Below the pieces are notes generated by a model, which ran no database searches, was not told where the DNA came from, and saw only the letters and a list, made by a program, of their open reading frames with translations. From the NCBI RefSeq assembly GCF_947490095.1, contig NZ_CANLFS010000004.1, positions 1-64,000 of the forward strand: 64,000 nt of DNA, given 5' to 3'. This document shows positions 1 through 8,133 of the stretch, in pieces. The DNA comes from an uncultured Halomonas sp. (lineage in GTDB: Bacteria; Pseudomonadota; Gammaproteobacteria; Pseudomonadales; Halomonadaceae). The position numbers and the translations under genes are program-made. The first letter of the stretch is position 1; each line of letters begins with the position of its first letter.

Positions 1-417
1 CAGGATGGGGAGCAGGTAATCGATCCGTCAGACAGGACAGCCGCCTGACTGCCATCCACCAGATTTGACTATAACTCGCCGCATGGGTCCACTGGGGCTA
101 GGACCAAACTGGGTACCTGGAGGCTGACGAGCGAGGCAGATTGCTCTCCACAGACAACCGAGTATGAACCTTCCCCAAGACTGGCTAGGCCTGGAGCGAC
201 CCAGACAATTATCGAACGGCGCACCTGAAGCAGGTATGGAATATCAGCAACGAACGAAAAGAACCCCCACGTAAGCTTATAAAAGCCAAGAGGCGGGGGC
301 CGTGTTACCCATGACTATAGCATTGCGCTGCACGGATCGTGTTGGCCATCCCTCAGGAGTCAACACCAAGAAAAGGGTCGGGGTGCCTGACCTCACTTCG
401 AGGGCTAGAGTAGAGGC
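1..417. other. Left-edge non-coding stretch, no gene recognised
   Basis: No open frame of useful length with a ribosome site is visible on either strand. I see no tRNA cloverleaf, no clear terminator and no riboswitch signature. The sequence is less GC-rich than the gene that follows. It may hold the promoter of the molybdate transporter, but I could not place convincing -35 and -10 boxes. Confidence 0.4.
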
Positions 418-1557
418 ATGACCTCCCCCACTGAAAAGCGATCTCGTCGGCAGACCCTCTGGGCACTGGGCGGCGACGTTTCCGGCGCCTTCGGCGATCT
501 GGGCACCCTGCTGCCCTATGTCATCGCCGCGACGACCCTGGGCGTGCTGGCGCCACGCCCGGTGTTTGTCGGCTTTGCCGTCGGCTACCTGCTGGTGGCC
601 CTGCTCTACCGCGCGCCCATCGCCGTGCAGCCGATGAAGGCGCTGGGCGCGATGATGCTTGTGGGTGGCCTCACCGCCGGCGAAACGGCCCTGGTCGGCA
701 CCGCGCTGGGCCTGATACTGCTGACATTGGCCGCCACTCCTTATCTGGGCCGTGCGGCCCGGGCCCTGCCTCAGTCCGTGACGGTGGGCCTGCAGGCCGG
801 GCTCGGGCTGATGCTGGTGGCATTGGCGCTCAAGATGATGGCAACGGGATGGTGGCTGGCGCTACCGGCCATGGCGGCGCTCGGCCTGTCCTGGCTCTGG
901 CCGCGTGGGCCCTGGGCGCTGTTGGTGGTCGTCGCCGCCCTCTGGCTGGCGCCAGGCGACACACTACCGGTGGCCATGAGCACGACGCCGGTCGGCGACG
1001 GCATCTCGCCGACCTCGGTGGCCGGCGGGGTACTGGCCCAGCTGCCGCTGACGCTGCTCAATGCCGTGGTGGTGGCCGCGGCCGTGTCGCACTCGCTGTT
1101 TCCCGGCGCCTCGGCGCGCGTCAGCGAACGGCGCCTGGCGGCTTCCAGTGGGCTGCTCAACCTGGTGCTGACACCGCTGGGGGCCATGCCCATGTGCCAC
1201 GGCGCCGGCGGCATGGCCGCCCACTATCGCTTCGGTGCTCGCAGCCTGGTCGCCCCGCTGACCATGGCCTCGGCCTGCGCCCTGGCCGCGCTGCAGGGCG
1301 ATGCCATTATCGCCTGGCTGGTGGCGATTCCCTCGCCGGTGGTGGGCGCCCTGCTGGCCTTTGCCGGGGTCGAGCTGATACTCAACAAGCGGCTGTTCGA
1401 TGCGCGGCCCGACTGTCGGCCGGTGATCGGCGCCACCGCCGTGGCCACACTAATCGGCGGGGCGTTGGTCGGCCTGGTGGCGGGCCTTGCCAGCGAGCGA
1501 CTTCGCCGGCATCTTGTGCATAGGCGCGCCACCGGCGTGCCGCCCCGCCGGGGCTAA
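418..1557 (+). CDS. MOT1-type molybdate/sulfate transporter
   Basis: Predicted inner-membrane transporter of 379 residues with about ten hydrophobic segments. Near the N-terminus it has GDVSGAFGDLGTLLPY and then PIAVQPMKA; these conserved blocks identify the MOT1 branch of the SulP-related molybdate/sulfate transporters. A second conserved block (PMCHGAGGMAAHYRFGA) lies around residue 260. Substrate is inferred: molybdate is favoured because the next gene, 31 bases downstream on the same strand, encodes a molybdate-binding Mop protein. Sulfate remains possible. The start is the first ATG of the frame; its Shine-Dalgarno is weak, so a slightly different start cannot be excluded. Confidence 0.85.
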   Translation: MTSPTEKRSRRQTLWALGGDVSGAFGDLGTLLPYVIAATTLGVLAPRPVFVGFAVGYLLVALLYRAPIAVQPMKALGAMMLVGGLTAGETALVGTALGLILLTLAATPYLGRAARALPQSVTVGLQAGLGLMLVALALKMMATGWWLALPAMAALGLSWLWPRGPWALLVVVAALWLAPGDTLPVAMSTTPVGDGISPTSVAGGVLAQLPLTLLNAVVVAAAVSHSLFPGASARVSERRLAASSGLLNLVLTPLGAMPMCHGAGGMAAHYRFGARSLVAPLTMASACALAALQGDAIIAWLVAIPSPVVGALLAFAGVELILNKRLFDARPDCRPVIGATAVATLIGGALVGLVAGLASERLRRHLVHRRATGVPPRRG

Positions 1558-1588
1558 GTCTTTCAATCGCCACACATCAGGAGACAAG

Positions 1589-1798
1589 ATGAAGATCAGT
1601 GCACGTAACGTGATCAAGGGCACCGTCCAGGAAGTGAAGGAAGGCCCGGTGAACAGCCAGGTACGCGTCGATATCGGCGGCGGCAACACCATCAAGTCGA
1701 TGGTCACCAGCGACGCCATCGAGGAACTCGGCATCACCGTGGGCAGCGAGATTCAGGTGGTGATCAAGGCCTCTGACGTGATGCTCGGCATCGATTGA
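1589..1798 (+). CDS. Mop/TOBE-domain molybdopterin-binding protein
   Basis: A 69-residue protein made of a single Mop (TOBE) domain, the fold that binds molybdate oxyanion in molbindins and in the C-terminal part of ModE and ModC. It begins with MKISARNVIKGTV and carries the usual pattern EGPVNSQVRVDI, followed by TSDAIEELGI and ending in IKASDVMLGID. It is cytoplasmic, with no signal peptide. The chosen ATG follows a clear AGGAG with correct spacing; the frame is open further upstream into the previous gene, but that part has no homology-like sequence. Its position just after the MOT1 transporter suggests molybdate storage or buffering coupled to uptake. Confidence 0.9.
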   Translation: MKISARNVIKGTVQEVKEGPVNSQVRVDIGGGNTIKSMVTSDAIEELGITVGSEIQVVIKASDVMLGID

Positions 1799-1941
1799 GG
1801 CGCCGACATTCGAGAAGCCAGTGCGACATCCGCCGGGCACGACGGCCGCGGAGACGAACAAAGCGTTGACTCGACACGAGGGTGGGCATCGTTCCTGTGC
1901 CATAATGGCGCGATGTTCTGCCAAAGTGACGCCTTACGCTG

Positions 1942-2607
1942 ATGTCTTATCTCGAATTTCTTGCAACCTATAGCGATCGCTTCATCGATGGCACCCTCGT
2001 CACCCTGGGCCAATTCGGGCTGGCGGTTCTGGTGGCCACTGCCGCCGCGCTTGTCTCGGGCCTGATGAAGATGGCGCACTCGAAACCCGTGCGCGCCATC
2101 GCCGTTGGCTACATCGAAATCTTCCGCGGCACCTCCCTGCTCGTGCAGCTCTACTGGTTCTACTTCGTGCTGCCGCTATTCGGCTTCACCATGGAGAAGT
2201 TCACGGCGGGGTTTGTCACCGTCGGCCTTTGCTATGGGGCCTACGGCGCCGAGCTGGTGCGCGGCTCGATTCAATCCGTTCCCCGCGGGCAGTGGGAGGC
2301 CGCCCTGGCGCTGAACATGACCCCCGCCCAACGCATGCGGCGGGTCATCCTTCCCCAGGCCCTGGTCACCATACTGCCTCCCTGGGGCAACCTGATGGTC
2401 GAGATTCTCAAGGGCACCGCCCTGGTGGCCCTGATCTCGGTGGCGGACCTGATGTTTGAAACCCGCCAGATCAACAACAATACCTATCTGTCCGCTCAGG
2501 CGTTCGGTACGGCGCTCATCATCTACTACATCATTGCGCGCTTCATGGTAACGCCCATCATGCGCTGGCTGGAAAGAGTCATGGCCCGCAAAATCGGACG
2601 GTCTTAA
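1942..2607 (+). CDS. ehuC: Ectoine/hydroxyectoine-type ABC importer permease EhuC
   Basis: Inner-membrane permease of 221 residues in the polar amino acid family (HisMQ-like). It carries RGTSLLVQLYWFYFVLPL and the EAA-loop block RGSIQSVPRGQWEAALALNM that contacts the ATPase. It heads a tightly spaced set with a second permease (3-base gap) and an ATPase. The assignment to ectoine rather than amino acids rests on the close match of the partner ATPase and binding protein to the Ehu family of Sinorhizobium as I remember it. No ectoine-degrading genes (doeA, doeB, eutBC) lie nearby, so the role may be osmoprotective scavenging. Polar amino acid transport is the alternative. Confidence 0.8.
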   Translation: MSYLEFLATYSDRFIDGTLVTLGQFGLAVLVATAAALVSGLMKMAHSKPVRAIAVGYIEIFRGTSLLVQLYWFYFVLPLFGFTMEKFTAGFVTVGLCYGAYGAELVRGSIQSVPRGQWEAALALNMTPAQRMRRVILPQALVTILPPWGNLMVEILKGTALVALISVADLMFETRQINNNTYLSAQAFGTALIIYYIIARFMVTPIMRWLERVMARKIGRS

Positions 2608-2610
2608 ATC

Positions 2611-3282
2611 ATGCTCGACTGGAAACTGGACTTTACCTGGGAAATCCTGCCCCGGCTGATAGCCGCCGCGGGCAATACATTAATCGCCGCCGGTGGCGGC
2701 TATGTCGTGGCGGTGATACTGGGGCTGGTGTTCGTGCTCGCCCAGCGCACTCCCTTCCGCGTGCTGACCTTTATCGTGCGCGAACTGGTGGAGTTCATTC
2801 GCTCAACACCCCTGCTGCTGCAGATCTTCTTCATCTATTACGTGGGCCCCCAGATCGGCCTGCGCCTGTCGCCCTGGACGGCCGGCCTGATTGCCATCGG
2901 CCTGCATTACGCCGCCTACCTTTCCGAAGTGTATCGTGGCGGCATCGAGAACGTGCCCAAGGGGCAGTGGGAGGCGGCGCGGGCCATCAATCTGTCGACG
3001 GTTCAAACCTATCGCCGCATCATCATTCCCCAGGCGCTTCCCCCGGCACTGGCGGGAATGGGCAACTACCTGGTCGGCATCTTCAAGGATACGCCGATGC
3101 TGTCCGTCATCGGGGTGGCGGAGCTGATGCACACCGCCAATTCCATCGGTGCCGATAACTACCGTTATCTGGAGCCCTACACCATCGTCGGCCTTATCTT
3201 CCTGACCATCTCCTTGCCGACCGCCTGGCTTATCCGTCGGTTCGAATCAGCAGTACGCCGTAAAATGGGACTGACCCGATGA
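2611..3282 (+). CDS. ehuD: Ectoine/hydroxyectoine-type ABC importer permease EhuD
   Basis: Second HisMQ-type permease (223 residues) of the importer, with RSTPLLLQIFFIYYV and the EAA loop RGGIENVPKGQWEAARAINL. It starts three bases after ehuC stops, and its TGA overlaps the ATG of the ATPase gene (ATGA), so the three genes should be co-translated. The pair of different permeases fits a heterodimeric channel. Substrate inference is shared with ehuA and ehuB. Confidence 0.8.
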   Translation: MLDWKLDFTWEILPRLIAAAGNTLIAAGGGYVVAVILGLVFVLAQRTPFRVLTFIVRELVEFIRSTPLLLQIFFIYYVGPQIGLRLSPWTAGLIAIGLHYAAYLSEVYRGGIENVPKGQWEAARAINLSTVQTYRRIIIPQALPPALAGMGNYLVGIFKDTPMLSVIGVAELMHTANSIGADNYRYLEPYTIVGLIFLTISLPTAWLIRRFESAVRRKMGLTR

Positions 3283-4097
3283 AAGATGACATGAGCCAAT
3301 ACCCGCTGAGGCTGGAAGGCGATAACGTGCCCATGGTGCGATTCCAGAATGTGACCAAGCGGTACGGCCAGCTGACCGTACTCGACGGCCTGAACCTGGA
3401 TGTCGCCGAGGGCGAGATGGTCACCATCATCGGCCCTTCCGGCTCGGGCAAGACGACCGTGCTGCGCATGCTGATGACGCTGGAGGAGATCGATGAAGGC
3501 GTGATCTATGTCGACGGCGATCCCCTGACCCATATGGAGAAGAACGGCCGCCTGGTGCGTGCCAATGCCGCTCATATGCGCCGGATGCGGGCCAAGATCG
3601 GCATGTGCTTCCAGCACTTCAACCTGTTCCCGCATATGACCGCACTGGGCAACTGCATGGAAGGGCCGGTACACGTGCTGGGCATGCCGAAGAAAGAGGC
3701 CGAGGAACGCGCCCTCGAACTCCTGGACATGGTGGGCATGGCGCACAAGAGCGACCAGCACCCTTCGCGACTCTCCGGCGGACAGCAGCAACGGGTCGCC
3801 ATCGCCCGCGCCCTGGCCATGCGCCCCAAGGTCATGCTGTTTGACGAAGTGACCTCGGCGCTGGACCCGGAGGTCATCAGCGAGGTCACCGGCGTCATCC
3901 GCAGCCTGGTCGACCAGCACAGCCTGACCATGCTGATGGTGACCCACCAGATCGGCTTTGCTCGGGATATCTCGGACCGGGTGTGCTTCTTCTATGGGGG
4001 CCAAATCGAGGAACAGGGGGCGCCAGGCATCCTGCTGGACAGCCCACAAAAAGACCGCACTCAGCAATTCCTGAGTGCGGTCCTGGAAGCCAACTGA
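3279..4097 (+). CDS. ehuA: Ectoine/hydroxyectoine-type ABC importer ATPase EhuA
   Basis: ATPase subunit of 272 residues. Walker A is GPSGSGKTT, the signature is LSGGQQQRVAIARAL, and Walker B is VMLFDEVTSALD, followed by the H-loop MVTHQ. An insertion around residues 80-100 between Walker A and the Q-loop (DGDPLTHMEKNG, then HMRRMRAKIGM) is characteristic of the EhuA/GlnQ-like branch. The start is the ATG overlapping the ehuD stop. The final coding bases, specifying the end SAVLEAN, also form a 12-base inverted repeat that reads as a terminator on the opposite strand. The binding protein gene ehuB is convergent, not in the same operon, which is an unusual layout. Confidence 0.85.
   Translation: MKDDMSQYPLRLEGDNVPMVRFQNVTKRYGQLTVLDGLNLDVAEGEMVTIIGPSGSGKTTVLRMLMTLEEIDEGVIYVDGDPLTHMEKNGRLVRANAAHMRRMRAKIGMCFQHFNLFPHMTALGNCMEGPVHVLGMPKKEAEERALELLDMVGMAHKSDQHPSRLSGGQQQRVAIARALAMRPKVMLFDEVTSALDPEVISEVTGVIRSLVDQHSLTMLMVTHQIGFARDISDRVCFFYGGQIEEQGAPGILLDSPQKDRTQQFLSAVLEAN
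4046..4082 (-). terminator. Intrinsic terminator for ehuB, embedded in the ehuA coding sequence
   Basis: A perfect 12-base stem (GACCGCACTCAG at 4053-4064 pairing with 4071-4082) encloses a 6-base loop. Read on the minus strand the stem is followed at once by TTTTTGT, the standard layout of a Rho-independent terminator. The minus-strand gene upstream is ehuB, which stops about 100 bases before. The stem lies entirely inside the last codons of convergent ehuA. Confidence 0.8.
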
Positions 4098-4131
4098 CAG
4101 GCCGGCCGCCTGGTCGCCAAGACTTAGGTGG

Positions 4132-4186
4132 TCAGGACTCAGCCGTCAGGGCCAAGCCGATCAGGGCCAAGCCGGCCAGGGCTCAG
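4132..4186. repeat. Short degenerate 15-base tandem repeat
   Basis: Two almost identical 15-mers, TCAGGGCCAAGCCGA (4146-4160) and TCAGGGCCAAGCCGG (4161-4175), are flanked by more diverged copies on each side. They fill most of the gap between the convergent ehuA and ehuB genes. No function is apparent. Confidence 0.6.
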
Positions 4187-5025
4187 TTGGCCCGGCAGGC
4201 AGCTTCGGTGGTCAGCTCGCCAGGCAGGAAGGCCTCAAGATAGTTATCCGGGGTGACGGTTGCCATCATTTCATCGGAGCCCATGTAGTCCGCAAGGGCG
4301 TCGTTGAAGGCCTCCCGGAACGAGGCGTCTTCGGAGCGGAAGCCGATGCCGACGACCTGCTTTTCGCGGCCCACAAACAGGTCCGGGTCGGAAATATCGA
4401 AGCTCTCGTCCATATCGGCGGCGTGCTTGGCTTCCAGCACGTTGATGGCGACCGCATCCGTCCGCCCCGTGCGCAATGCCGCCAGGGCCTGGGTGGTGCC
4501 CGGCACTTCCGTGATGCTGTCCTCGGAAACGCCGGCATTCTCGGCATCGGCCAGGGTGTTGTAACCCGAGGGCGCCACCATGGTCAGGTCCTGGTCGATC
4601 AGGTCCTGATAGGTCTCAAGGTTCTTGGGGTTGCCCGCCGGCACGACGAAGGTGTCGCCGAAGGCACCAATAGGATCGGAGAAATCCATGTTCTCGCAGC
4701 GCGCCTGAACGATATACATCCCGCCGGTCACCATGTCGACACGACCGGCCTTCAGGCTGGGAATCAGGCTAGCCCAGTCGGTCAACACGGGTTCGATGTT
4801 GGTGTGGCCCATGCGCTCCAGCACATCAACGGCAATCCCGTTGACGAACCCCTGGGGGGAGCCATCGTCACCGGCGTAGGCCCAGGGCGGTGCCGCGGCA
4901 AAGCCGAGGCGAATCGTCTCGCCTTCATCCAGGCGCTCCTCCAGCATGCCGGCCTGGGCGGAGGTCGACGCGACCACGGCACCCAACGCCAACATTTTCA
5001 TCCAGTTATTCTTCGACAAGCGCAT
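4183..5025 (-). CDS. ehuB: Ectoine/hydroxyectoine-type ABC importer binding protein EhuB
   Basis: Periplasmic solute-binding protein of family 3, 280 residues. A signal peptide ends near STSAQA|GML. The mature part has PWAYAGDDGSPQGF, then SLIPSLKAGRVDMVTGGMYI with RCENMDFSDP, the block I associate with EhuB. It should deliver ectoine or hydroxyectoine to EhuACD in the convergent operon. The chosen ATG (MRLSKNN) follows GAGGTGAGG; an in-frame ATG ten codons earlier has no better site. The two opposing transcription units mean the binding protein can be made independently of the membrane complex. Other cyclic or amino acid ligands are not excluded. Confidence 0.8.
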   Translation of the reverse strand: MRLSKNNWMKMLALGAVVASTSAQAGMLEERLDEGETIRLGFAAAPPWAYAGDDGSPQGFVNGIAVDVLERMGHTNIEPVLTDWASLIPSLKAGRVDMVTGGMYIVQARCENMDFSDPIGAFGDTFVVPAGNPKNLETYQDLIDQDLTMVAPSGYNTLADAENAGVSEDSITEVPGTTQALAALRTGRTDAVAINVLEAKHAADMDESFDISDPDLFVGREKQVVGIGFRSEDASFREAFNDALADYMGSDEMMATVTPDNYLEAFLPGELTTEAACRAN

Positions 5026-5094
5026 CCTCACCTCGCATTTATTCATCAGTAGCACCCACGCAGTATGGCATAGGTTCGGGCGGTGTCTTTCACG

Positions 5095-6309
5095 CTAGGC
5101 CATCGCCCGTGCCTCGGCGTCCAGTCGCTGGGCGGTACGATCGACCCGGCGCAGCCATATCAGCAGCAGGGCTCCCAGCACCACAAAGCCGCCCGCCAGC
5201 CAGAGCCCGAGGTCGTAATGGCCCGTGGCCTCGGCCAGCATGCCGGTCAGCGCCGGGGCGATGATCTGGGCGGCGCCGTAGGCCAGCGTCATGCGCCCCA
5301 TCATGCGCGCCGGGCTCTGCGGGTAGAGCCGGCCGGCCATGGTCAGCACCAGGCTGACACAGCCCAGGAAGGTACCGCCGTAGAGCACCGCGCTGGCCAG
5401 CACTCCCACCAGGTTGTCGGTGAGCGCCGGCAGCACGATCCCCACCACCTGTAGACTCATGGCCACGATCAGCGCACCGAGGTAGCCGATCCGGCGGGCG
5501 ATCAGGTCCCACAGCACCACCGCGGGCGCCGCCGCCAGCCCGACCAGGGCGAAGGTCCAGTTGCCGGCCCCGGCCAGCAGCGGTTCGCGCTCGACGATGG
5601 CGACGATGAAGGTGGCGCTGATCACGTAGCCGTAGCCGGCACAGAAGTAGGCGGCCAGCATCAGCCGCATGAAGGTACGGCTGGGGGGCCGGGCCTGGCG
5701 CTGCTCGCTCTCGCTGCCCACGACCGGCTTCGCGGGGCGCGGCAGCCAGCACCAGGCGGGAATCAACAGCGCCACGGCCAGGCCAGCGAAGCCCCACCAC
5801 TGGGCCTGCCAGTCCAGGGAGAGGCGCAGCATCCACTCCACCGCCAGGGCCGCCAGCAGCATGCCCAGGCCGAGTCCGGCGAAGTGGATGCCGAGCTCAC
5901 CACGCTGCCGGTGGCTGATCAGCCAGTGCAGGATCAGCCCCGAGGCGAGCAGCATGGCGCCGCTGCTGGAGAAGCCGGCCACCAGGCGCATCGTCGCCCA
6001 CAGCCAGAAGTTGTCGGCCAGCGCCATGCCGGCGGTAGAGAGTAGCGCCAGCACCAGGGTGAGGCGATAGAGCGTGTCCTTGAGCCGGATGCTGCTGATG
6101 GAGGCGGCGGTCAGCGCGCCGAGCATATAGCCGGCGTAGTTGAGGGCCGCCAGCCAGCCCCCCTGGGCGTCACTCAGCCAGGTCTGCTGCTGCATCACCG
6201 GCAGCAGCGGGGTATAGGCGAAACGCGCCACGCCCACACACAGCAGCTGGCTGAAAAGCCCGGCCAGCAACACGCGGTAGCGGGGTGAAAGAAGAAAGGG
6301 CTTGGCCAT
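5095..6309 (-). CDS. YbfB/YjiJ-family MFS transporter
   Basis: Inner-membrane carrier of about 404 residues with twelve predicted hydrophobic segments. The start RYRVLLAGLFSQLLCVGVARFAYTPLLPVMQ-like region and the cytoplasmic loop between helices 2 and 3 fit the YbfB/YjiJ group of the major facilitator superfamily, whose substrates are mostly unknown. I chose the ATG at 6309 (MAKPFLLSP) because the longer frame upstream overlaps the 3' end of the neighbouring porin-like gene and reads like non-coding sequence. It lies downstream of that gene on the same strand. No substrate can be inferred from context. Confidence 0.75.
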   Translation of the reverse strand: MAKPFLLSPRYRVLLAGLFSQLLCVGVARFAYTPLLPVMQQQTWLSDAQGGWLAALNYAGYMLGALTAASISSIRLKDTLYRLTLVLALLSTAGMALADNFWLWATMRLVAGFSSSGAMLLASGLILHWLISHRQRGELGIHFAGLGLGMLLAALAVEWMLRLSLDWQAQWWGFAGLAVALLIPAWCWLPRPAKPVVGSESEQRQARPPSRTFMRLMLAAYFCAGYGYVISATFIVAIVEREPLLAGAGNWTFALVGLAAAPAVVLWDLIARRIGYLGALIVAMSLQVVGIVLPALTDNLVGVLASAVLYGGTFLGCVSLVLTMAGRLYPQSPARMMGRMTLAYGAAQIIAPALTGMLAEATGHYDLGLWLAGGFVVLGALLLIWLRRVDRTAQRLDAEARAMA

Positions 6310-6373
6310 GCCTGGCGCTCCATGATCCTGGGTGACGTGGTATCGCAGGCGCGGCCCCTGGGGCCCCGCGACC

Positions 6374-6925
6374 CTAGAAGGTATAAACCACGCCGGCGGT
6401 GACCATGTCCAGGGCATCGATCCCGTCGGTATCGAGGTATTCGTACTCCAGCCGGCCGCTCAGGCCGAATAGGCCGGCGCGCACGCCCAGGCCGTAGACC
6501 GGGTCGGTGCCCGAGTAATCACGGTTCACGCCGTGGCCGCGCTGCTCGGCATCCCAGTCGGCCATGCCGGTCTTGGCATAGAGGCCGAGCGGGCCGAAGC
6601 TCAGCCCCGCCACCGCCATCGCCTGGAAGCTCTCCACCGCGAGGGTCGCTGCCTGGTCACCGACCCGACCGTCGATCTTGCCGCCGTTAACGTAGGCCAG
6701 CTCGGCACCCAGGTCGAGGAACGGCAGCCAGTCGATGTTGTAGCCGCCGATCAGCTTCCAGTGCTCGGCGTCGTCATCGAAGGCCCCGCCGCCGCCCATC
6801 TGGCCGAGGCCGCCGCCAATGTAGGCGCCCGTGCTGCCGGTAGCCACGGCGGTACCGGCAGCCATCGTCAGGCCGGCCGCCAGGCCAGCGGCGAACAGAG
6901 CGCGGGAAAGAACCATGCGTGTCAT
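6374..6925 (-). CDS. Small outer-membrane beta-barrel protein
   Basis: A 183-residue protein with a Sec signal peptide (residues 1-28, ending near GTAVATG) followed by alternating hydrophobic strands rich in glycine and aromatic residues, such as GAYIGGGLGQMGGGG. It ends in VVYTF; a C-terminal phenylalanine is the usual recognition signal for barrel assembly by the Bam machinery. Length suggests an eight-stranded barrel of the OmpA/OmpW-like porin-family type. No specific function can be assigned. Confidence 0.75.
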   Translation of the reverse strand: MTRMVLSRALFAAGLAAGLTMAAGTAVATGSTGAYIGGGLGQMGGGGAFDDDAEHWKLIGGYNIDWLPFLDLGAELAYVNGGKIDGRVGDQAATLAVESFQAMAVAGLSFGPLGLYAKTGMADWDAEQRGHGVNRDYSGTDPVYGLGVRAGLFGLSGRLEYEYLDTDGIDALDMVTAGVVYTF

Positions 6926-7093
6926 GAGATGCTACCTGTGATCGAAAAAAGGATGGGCAGTCTACCTGAGGCCCGCGCCGAGCCCCAGCCATGCCACTCA
7001 ATGACGCCTCGGCTCCGGCGCGGGGCGTCCGCCGGCGTCGACACAACCTGATACTCTCGGTGCCCCACGCCATTGAACGTGAAAGGAGATCAC

Positions 7094-8098
7094 ATGAACC
7101 CTCTGCTCGCTCGCCTCAAGGCAACCGGCTCTCCCGCCATCGGCCTGGGCTGCATGAACCTGTCCCACGGCTACGGCCACTCGGTCACCGAGGCCGAGGG
7201 GCGGCGCGCCCTGGAAGAGGCCTTCGAGATGGGCTATCGCCACTTCGATACCGCCACCCTCTATGGCGCCACCGCCAACGAGCGCCTGGTGGGCAAGGCG
7301 CTCGCCGGCAAGCGCGACGCGCTACTGCTGGCCAGCAAGTGCGGCATGGCCATTGACCCGGAACTCGGCAGGAAGGTGATCGACGGCCGTCCGGCCACGC
7401 TGCGCCGCCAGTGCGAGGCGAGTCTCGAACGCCTGCAGACCGACCATATCGATCTCTACTATCTGCATCGCTGGGACAAGGGGGTGCCCATCGAGGAGAG
7501 CGTCGGCGAGCTGGCCCGGCTGGTGGAGGAAGGCAAGATCGGTGCCATCGGCCTCTCCGAGGCCTCGGCGGCCACGCTGCGCCGGGCACGCGCCGAGCAC
7601 CCCATCGCCGCGGTGCAATCGGAATACTCGCTGTGGACCCGCAACCCCGAGATCGCGGTGCTCGAGGCCTGCCGCGAGGCCGACACTCGGTTCGTGGCCT
7701 TCAGCCCGCTGGGGCGTGGCTTTCTCGCCGGGGCGGTCCGGGAGAGCGAAAGCCTGATAGAGGGCGATGTACGCCGCGGCATGCCCCGCTTCAGCGCCGA
7801 GAACCTCACCCGCAACCTGGCGCTACTGGCCGAACTCGAGACGGCGGCCGGCGAACTCGACGTGACCAGCGGCCAGCTGGCGCTGGCCTGGCTGCGCGCC
7901 AAGGGCGACGACATCCTGCCCATCCCCGGCACCCGCCGCGTGGCCCATATGCGCGAGAACCTCGCCGCCGAGCCACTCACCCTGAATGCCGACACGGTAG
8001 CCCGCCTGGAGGCACTGTTTACGCCTCAACGTATCGCCGGCGCACGCTATGCCGAAGCCCCCCAGGCCGAGGTGGATACCGAGCGGTTCACCGAGTAG
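7094..8098 (+). CDS. Aldo/keto reductase
   Basis: Cytoplasmic NADPH-dependent oxidoreductase of 334 residues with the TIM-barrel aldo/keto reductase pattern: GLGCMNLSHGYG near residue 20, FDTATLYG with the catalytic Asp and Tyr, LLASKCG with the catalytic Lys, and LYYLHRWD with the catalytic His. The C-terminal IPGTRRVAHMREN binds the cofactor phosphate. The ATG was chosen because AAGGAG lies six bases upstream. It resembles the YajO/Tas-like branch. The physiological substrate is unknown and the flanking genes face away or are unrelated. Confidence 0.88.
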   Translation: MNPLLARLKATGSPAIGLGCMNLSHGYGHSVTEAEGRRALEEAFEMGYRHFDTATLYGATANERLVGKALAGKRDALLLASKCGMAIDPELGRKVIDGRPATLRRQCEASLERLQTDHIDLYYLHRWDKGVPIEESVGELARLVEEGKIGAIGLSEASAATLRRARAEHPIAAVQSEYSLWTRNPEIAVLEACREADTRFVAFSPLGRGFLAGAVRESESLIEGDVRRGMPRFSAENLTRNLALLAELETAAGELDVTSGQLALAWLRAKGDDILPIPGTRRVAHMRENLAAEPLTLNADTVARLEALFTPQRIAGARYAEAPQAEVDTERFTE

Positions 8099-8133
8099 CC
8101 GATAACCGGATATGCGACGCGAGGCGCGCCATA

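Noticed and set aside
1..417. tRNA or other RNA gene at the left edge
   Set aside because: No cloverleaf arms or T-loop sequence could be found on either strand.
1866..1906. Sigma-70 promoter for ehuC from TTGACT and CATAAT
   Set aside because: The two boxes are 29 bases apart, far from the usual 17.
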